This document shows positions 6,301 to 7,628 of a DNA stretch of 7,628 bases, piece after piece. This DNA comes from Actinomycetales bacterium (GTDB lineage Bacteria; Actinomycetota; Actinomycetes; Actinomycetales; Cellulomonadaceae). Location of the stretch: the NCBI GenBank assembly GCA_012514835.1, contig JAAYZM010000012.1, positions 1 to 7,628 of the forward strand. Direction: 5' to 3'. The translations under genes and the position numbers were made by a program. Positions within the stretch are counted from its first letter, which is position 1. Each line of letters opens with the position of its first letter. The notes under the pieces are model-generated. The model worked only from the letters and a program-made list of their open reading frames with translations. It was not told the DNA's origin and ran no database searches.

Positions 6301-7628
6301 GCGCGCCTCGGTGGGGCGCTCGCGGGGGTCCTGGATGGACAGTGCCGCGGTGATGACCATGACCTCGCGCGCGACCCCACGCCGGCCCGCCTCGACGATC
6401 ATGCGGGCGAGGCGCGGGTCGATCGGCAGCTCGGCGAGCGCGCGGCCCGTCGTGGTGAGTCGCTGGCGTCCGTCGTCGTCGGCCTCGAGCGCCCCGAGCT
6501 CGCGCAGCAGGGTGACGCCGTCGCGCACGGCGCGCGTGTCGGGCTTGTCCACGAAGGGGAACTTGGTGACGTCCTCGGGGGTCGACGCGACGCCCACGGA
6601 GATCATCTGCAGGATCACGCTCGCGAGCGACGTGCGCAGGATCTCCGGCTCGGTGAACTCGGGTCGGGACTCGAAGTCGGCCTCGGAGTACAGGCGGATG
6701 GCGATGCCGTCCGCGACGCGCCCGCAGCGGCCCGAGCGCTGGTTCGCCGACGCCTGGGAGATGGGCTCGATGGGCAGGCGCTGGACCTTCGTGGCCTTGG
6801 AGTAGCGCGAGATGCGGGCTGTGCCGGTGTCGATCACGTACCGGATGCCAGGGACCGTGAGCGAGGTCTCGGCCACGTTGGTGGCGAGCACCACGCGGCG
6901 CGTGCCGTGCGGGGAGAAGATGCGGTGCTGCTCGGCCGCGGACTGGCGCCCGTACAGCGGCAGGATGTCGATCGCGCCGGGCATGCGGGGGTCGTTCGCG
7001 CGCGGCCCGAGGTGCGCGGTGAGCGCATCGGCCGCGTCCCGGATCTCCCGCTCCCCGGAGAAGAACGCGAGGATGTCGCCGGGCCCCTCGGCCACGAGCT
7101 CGTCCACGGCCTCGCACAGGGCGGTCGGCAGGTCACGGTCGTCCTTGCCGTCCTCGTCCGCGAGCGGGCGGTAGCGGATCTCCACCGGATAGGTGCGCCC
7201 CGTGACCTCGACGATCGGTGCAGGCGTGCCGTCCTGCGCCGCGAAGTGCTCCGCGAACCGCTCGGAGTCGATCGTGGCGGACGTGATGATGATCTTGAGG
7301 TCCGGCCGGCGCGGCAGCAGGTTGGTGAGGTAACCCAGCAGGAAGTCGATGTTGAGCGACCGCTCGTGGGCCTCGTCGATGATGATCGTGTCGTAGCCCA
7401 GCAGCTCGGGGTCGCGCTGGATCTGGGCCAGCAGGATGCCGTCCGTCATGACCTTGACGAGGGTGCCGTCGCTCGAGGTGTCGGTGAACCGCACCTGGTA
7501 CCCGACGATGTCCCCGAGCGACCCCGACGAGCCCGTGATCTCCTCGCTGATCCGCTCCGCCACGGTGCGGGCCGCGATGCGCCGGGGCTGCGTGTGCCCG
7601 ACCTGCCCCGCCCGCCCGCGGCCCAGAC
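3373..7628 (-). CDS. hrpA: ATP-dependent DEAH-box RNA helicase HrpA (5' end beyond window)
   Basis: HrpA is a cytosolic RNA helicase; E. coli HrpA acts in mRNA processing and has been linked to rescue of stalled ribosomes. The frame is open from the right edge (LGRGRAGQVGHTQPRRIAA, the motif Ia region) to TGA at 3375-3373, 1,417 residues in view. Walker A and the start lie outside. Numbering from the GTG codon at 7563: DEAH 63-66, SAT 95-97, FFSGEREI 168-175, ATNVAETSLTVPG 227-239 and QRSGRCGR 275-282 are all intact. The HA2 region follows (about 300-480), then an OB-like segment (about 570-630) and the long HrpA-specific C-terminal region, with WVMAGELVETSRLW, ALVEGEW, FYDERVG, LSYQFEPG, SLPKPVR, HRGLRRLL and a last block containing WMLEELRVSLFAQQLGTP, each recognisable against E. 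coli HrpA. Three linkers absent from E. coli are inserted at about residues 500-560, 1005-1060 and 1093-1130, two of them carrying DNA repeats. The reading frame is unbroken. Confidence 0.97.
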   Translation of the reverse strand, partial: LGRGRAGQVGHTQPRRIAARTVAERISEEITGSSGSLGDIVGYQVRFTDTSSDGTLVKVMTDGILLAQIQRDPELLGYDTIIIDEAHERSLNIDFLLGYLTNLLPRRPDLKIIITSATIDSERFAEHFAAQDGTPAPIVEVTGRTYPVEIRYRPLADEDGKDDRDLPTALCEAVDELVAEGPGDILAFFSGEREIRDAADALTAHLGPRANDPRMPGAIDILPLYGRQSAAEQHRIFSPHGTRRVVLATNVAETSLTVPGIRYVIDTGTARISRYSKATKVQRLPIEPISQASANQRSGRCGRVADGIAIRLYSEADFESRPEFTEPEILRTSLASVILQMISVGVASTPEDVTKFPFVDKPDTRAVRDGVTLLRELGALEADDDGRQRLTTTGRALAELPIDPRLARMIVEAGRRGVAREVMVITAALSIQDPRERPTEARETADALHARFTDPTSDFLAYLNLWEYLRTAQRDLSGSAFRRTVRAEHLHYLRIREWQDLVAQLKSMAKSVGIPVNAPGARVGAASAPTSELAVSSARTSDLSEGSARTTHRKRAGVAGGSGAGADDGGARDRSAQSATGTLRLEWDADRIHVSLLAGLLSQVGQLEVTEVGRAAKGAPSSDKRRKQRAEYRGARGARFQIWPGSGLVRKAPAWVMAGELVETSRLWARDVAAIKPEWAEELGAHLVTRSYSEPSWSTKQGAAMVLESVLLYGLPVVSRRRVLLGKVDPEQARELFLRHALVEGEWTTHHKFFHANRELLAEAERLEARARRRDLVLDEDALLEFYDERVGAEVVSARHFDTWWKAVRREQPELLTLPRSMVLPDEDVVSGAAFPLVWPQGDLELALSYQFEPGTAADGVTVHVPLEVLPRVREDGFDWLVPGLRDELVVATIRSLPKPVRVQLVPAPDVARDISGWLAEHVASWEDTVRAGDAAPSFRESFARAARELRGVVVAPEDFDPERLPAHLRVTFRVEEGGRRAVLVDEGPDLGLLQRRLAARSQDAVRAAVRSAVRSATAHTTSTPEAPGTPAAAPTTGLTPTPSPQSGAILPGVEQPSPESPTVERDSAGWLHSPKLEAFSSWPDDLPGGELPERVDVPGAAGLVVHGYPALVELGGSPGGGATKGADGGKRAERSSKASDGRKGGDGGSPATGPVGIRVLGDPASAANAHHRGLRRLLVADVGLATARITTRWNATQALTLAASPYPTTDALVADLQLAAVDGLLDRHLPGPATDVRSLAAYTDIRAEVRARLEDEVYAVAGLAAKALGKGREVESAVRASSSLALLATCTDLKAHVAGLLGDGFVSRTGSARLGHLARYLEADLARLDKAAQNPERDASLAWQVTELTSEYEQVRAAVLAAGPGPDAVPSATLAALEDARWMLEELRVSLFAQQLGTPTAVSPQRIRKALGAIGR
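4160..4285. repeat. Low-complexity Gly/Lys/Asp/Ser linker in hrpA with degenerate GCCGTCG units
   Basis: GCCGTCG recurs at 4183-4189, 4201-4207 and 4240-4246, spaced 18 and 39 bases apart, both multiples of three, each followed by C/G-rich bases and usually CCTT. The protein reads as a flexible basic linker with repeated DGGK/SDGRKGGDGG-like pieces at about residues 1093-1130. E. coli HrpA has almost nothing between the matching flanks (YPALVE and the IRVLGDP-like block). A related GCCGTCG occurs in the first linker (5920-5926). Slippage-driven expansion is the simplest origin. Confidence 0.5.
4406..4489. repeat. Short repeat element with 9-bp inverted ends inside hrpA
   Basis: GAGTGGAGC (4406-4414) is matched in inverse by GCTCCACTC at 4461-4469 and again at 4481-4489, with a near copy GCTCCACC at 4431-4438. 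The segment 4406-4469 is thus a 64-base unit bounded by perfect 9-base inverted repeats, with an extra end copy 20 bases on. It is less GC-rich than its surroundings and is translated in frame as a Pro/Ser/Glu-rich linker (PGVEQPSPESPTVERDSAG, part) in a region without counterpart in E. coli HrpA. It looks like a small non-autonomous interspersed repeat. No transposase is present. Confidence 0.6.
5965..6038. repeat. Compound repeat in hrpA: 15-base direct repeat at 30-base period with crossed inverted arms
   Basis: TTGTGCGCGCAGAAC occurs identically at 5976-5990 and 6006-6020, exactly 30 bases apart, giving the in-frame protein repeat SARTSDLSEG / SARTTHRKRA (residues 516-535). Around these, CTTGCGGT (5965-5972) is inverted as ACCGCAAG (6023-6030), and CCTCCGAA (5991-5998) as TTCGGAGG (6031-6038). 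The order A, B, A', B' is that of a pseudoknot. A shortened relative, GCGCAGAAC, lies at 5898-5906. The segment sits in a linker between the HA2 and OB-like parts where E. coli HrpA has only a few residues. It looks like pieces of an interspersed repeat family tolerated in a flexible loop. Confidence 0.65.

Noticed and set aside
6002..7117. A 371-residue minus-strand frame overlapping hrpA, suggesting a frameshift
   Set aside because: The HrpA frame itself is continuous through this stretch and carries helicase motifs V and VI, so the other frame is a compositional shadow.

Overview
The window comes from a very GC-rich bacterium, almost certainly an actinobacterium. Codons end in G or C nearly throughout, GTG starts are used, and the conserved proteins look actinobacterial. 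A relative of Cellulomonas (Micrococcales) is my guess, but no marker here fixes the genus. Every gene I accept lies on the minus strand. The many long open frames on the plus strand are GC-driven shadows.

Layout, in the direction of transcription (right to left). From 7628 to 3373 lies most of hrpA, a DEAH-box RNA helicase of more than 1,417 residues; its start and Walker A motif lie beyond the right edge. Positions 3372 to 3090 hold no convincing gene but contain a strong hairpin at 3147-3167. A 56-residue hypothetical gene with very coding-like third positions runs from 3089 to 2919. Positions 2918 to 2639 form a regulatory leader: a probable promoter (-10 near 2781-2786) followed directly by a SAM-family riboswitch aptamer (2773-2676). 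Then come metF (2638-1679) and, 36 bases further on, metE (1642 to the left edge, cut off before its zinc site).

metF and metE form a natural operon. MetF reduces methylenetetrahydrofolate to 5-methyltetrahydrofolate, and MetE uses the polyglutamylated form of that product to methylate homocysteine to methionine without cobalamin. Methionine is converted to S-adenosylmethionine (SAM). The leader can be folded by hand into the S-box plan: P1, P2 with a TTGA bulge, P2b, a P3 capped by a GCAA tetraloop, P4, and a pseudoknot between the P2b loop and the P3-P4 linker. I infer that SAM feeds back on the metF-metE operon through this RNA.

The least ordinary feature is inside hrpA. Compared with E. 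coli HrpA as I remember it, the protein has three extra low-complexity linkers. Two of them contain short structured DNA repeats that are read in frame: a 30-base-period repeat with crossed inverted arms at 5965-6038, and a 64-base segment with 9-base inverted ends at 4406-4469 plus an extra copy of the end. These look like small interspersed repeats that entered, and were tolerated by, a coding gene. I see no CRISPR array, tRNA, rRNA, transposase, phage gene or defence system.
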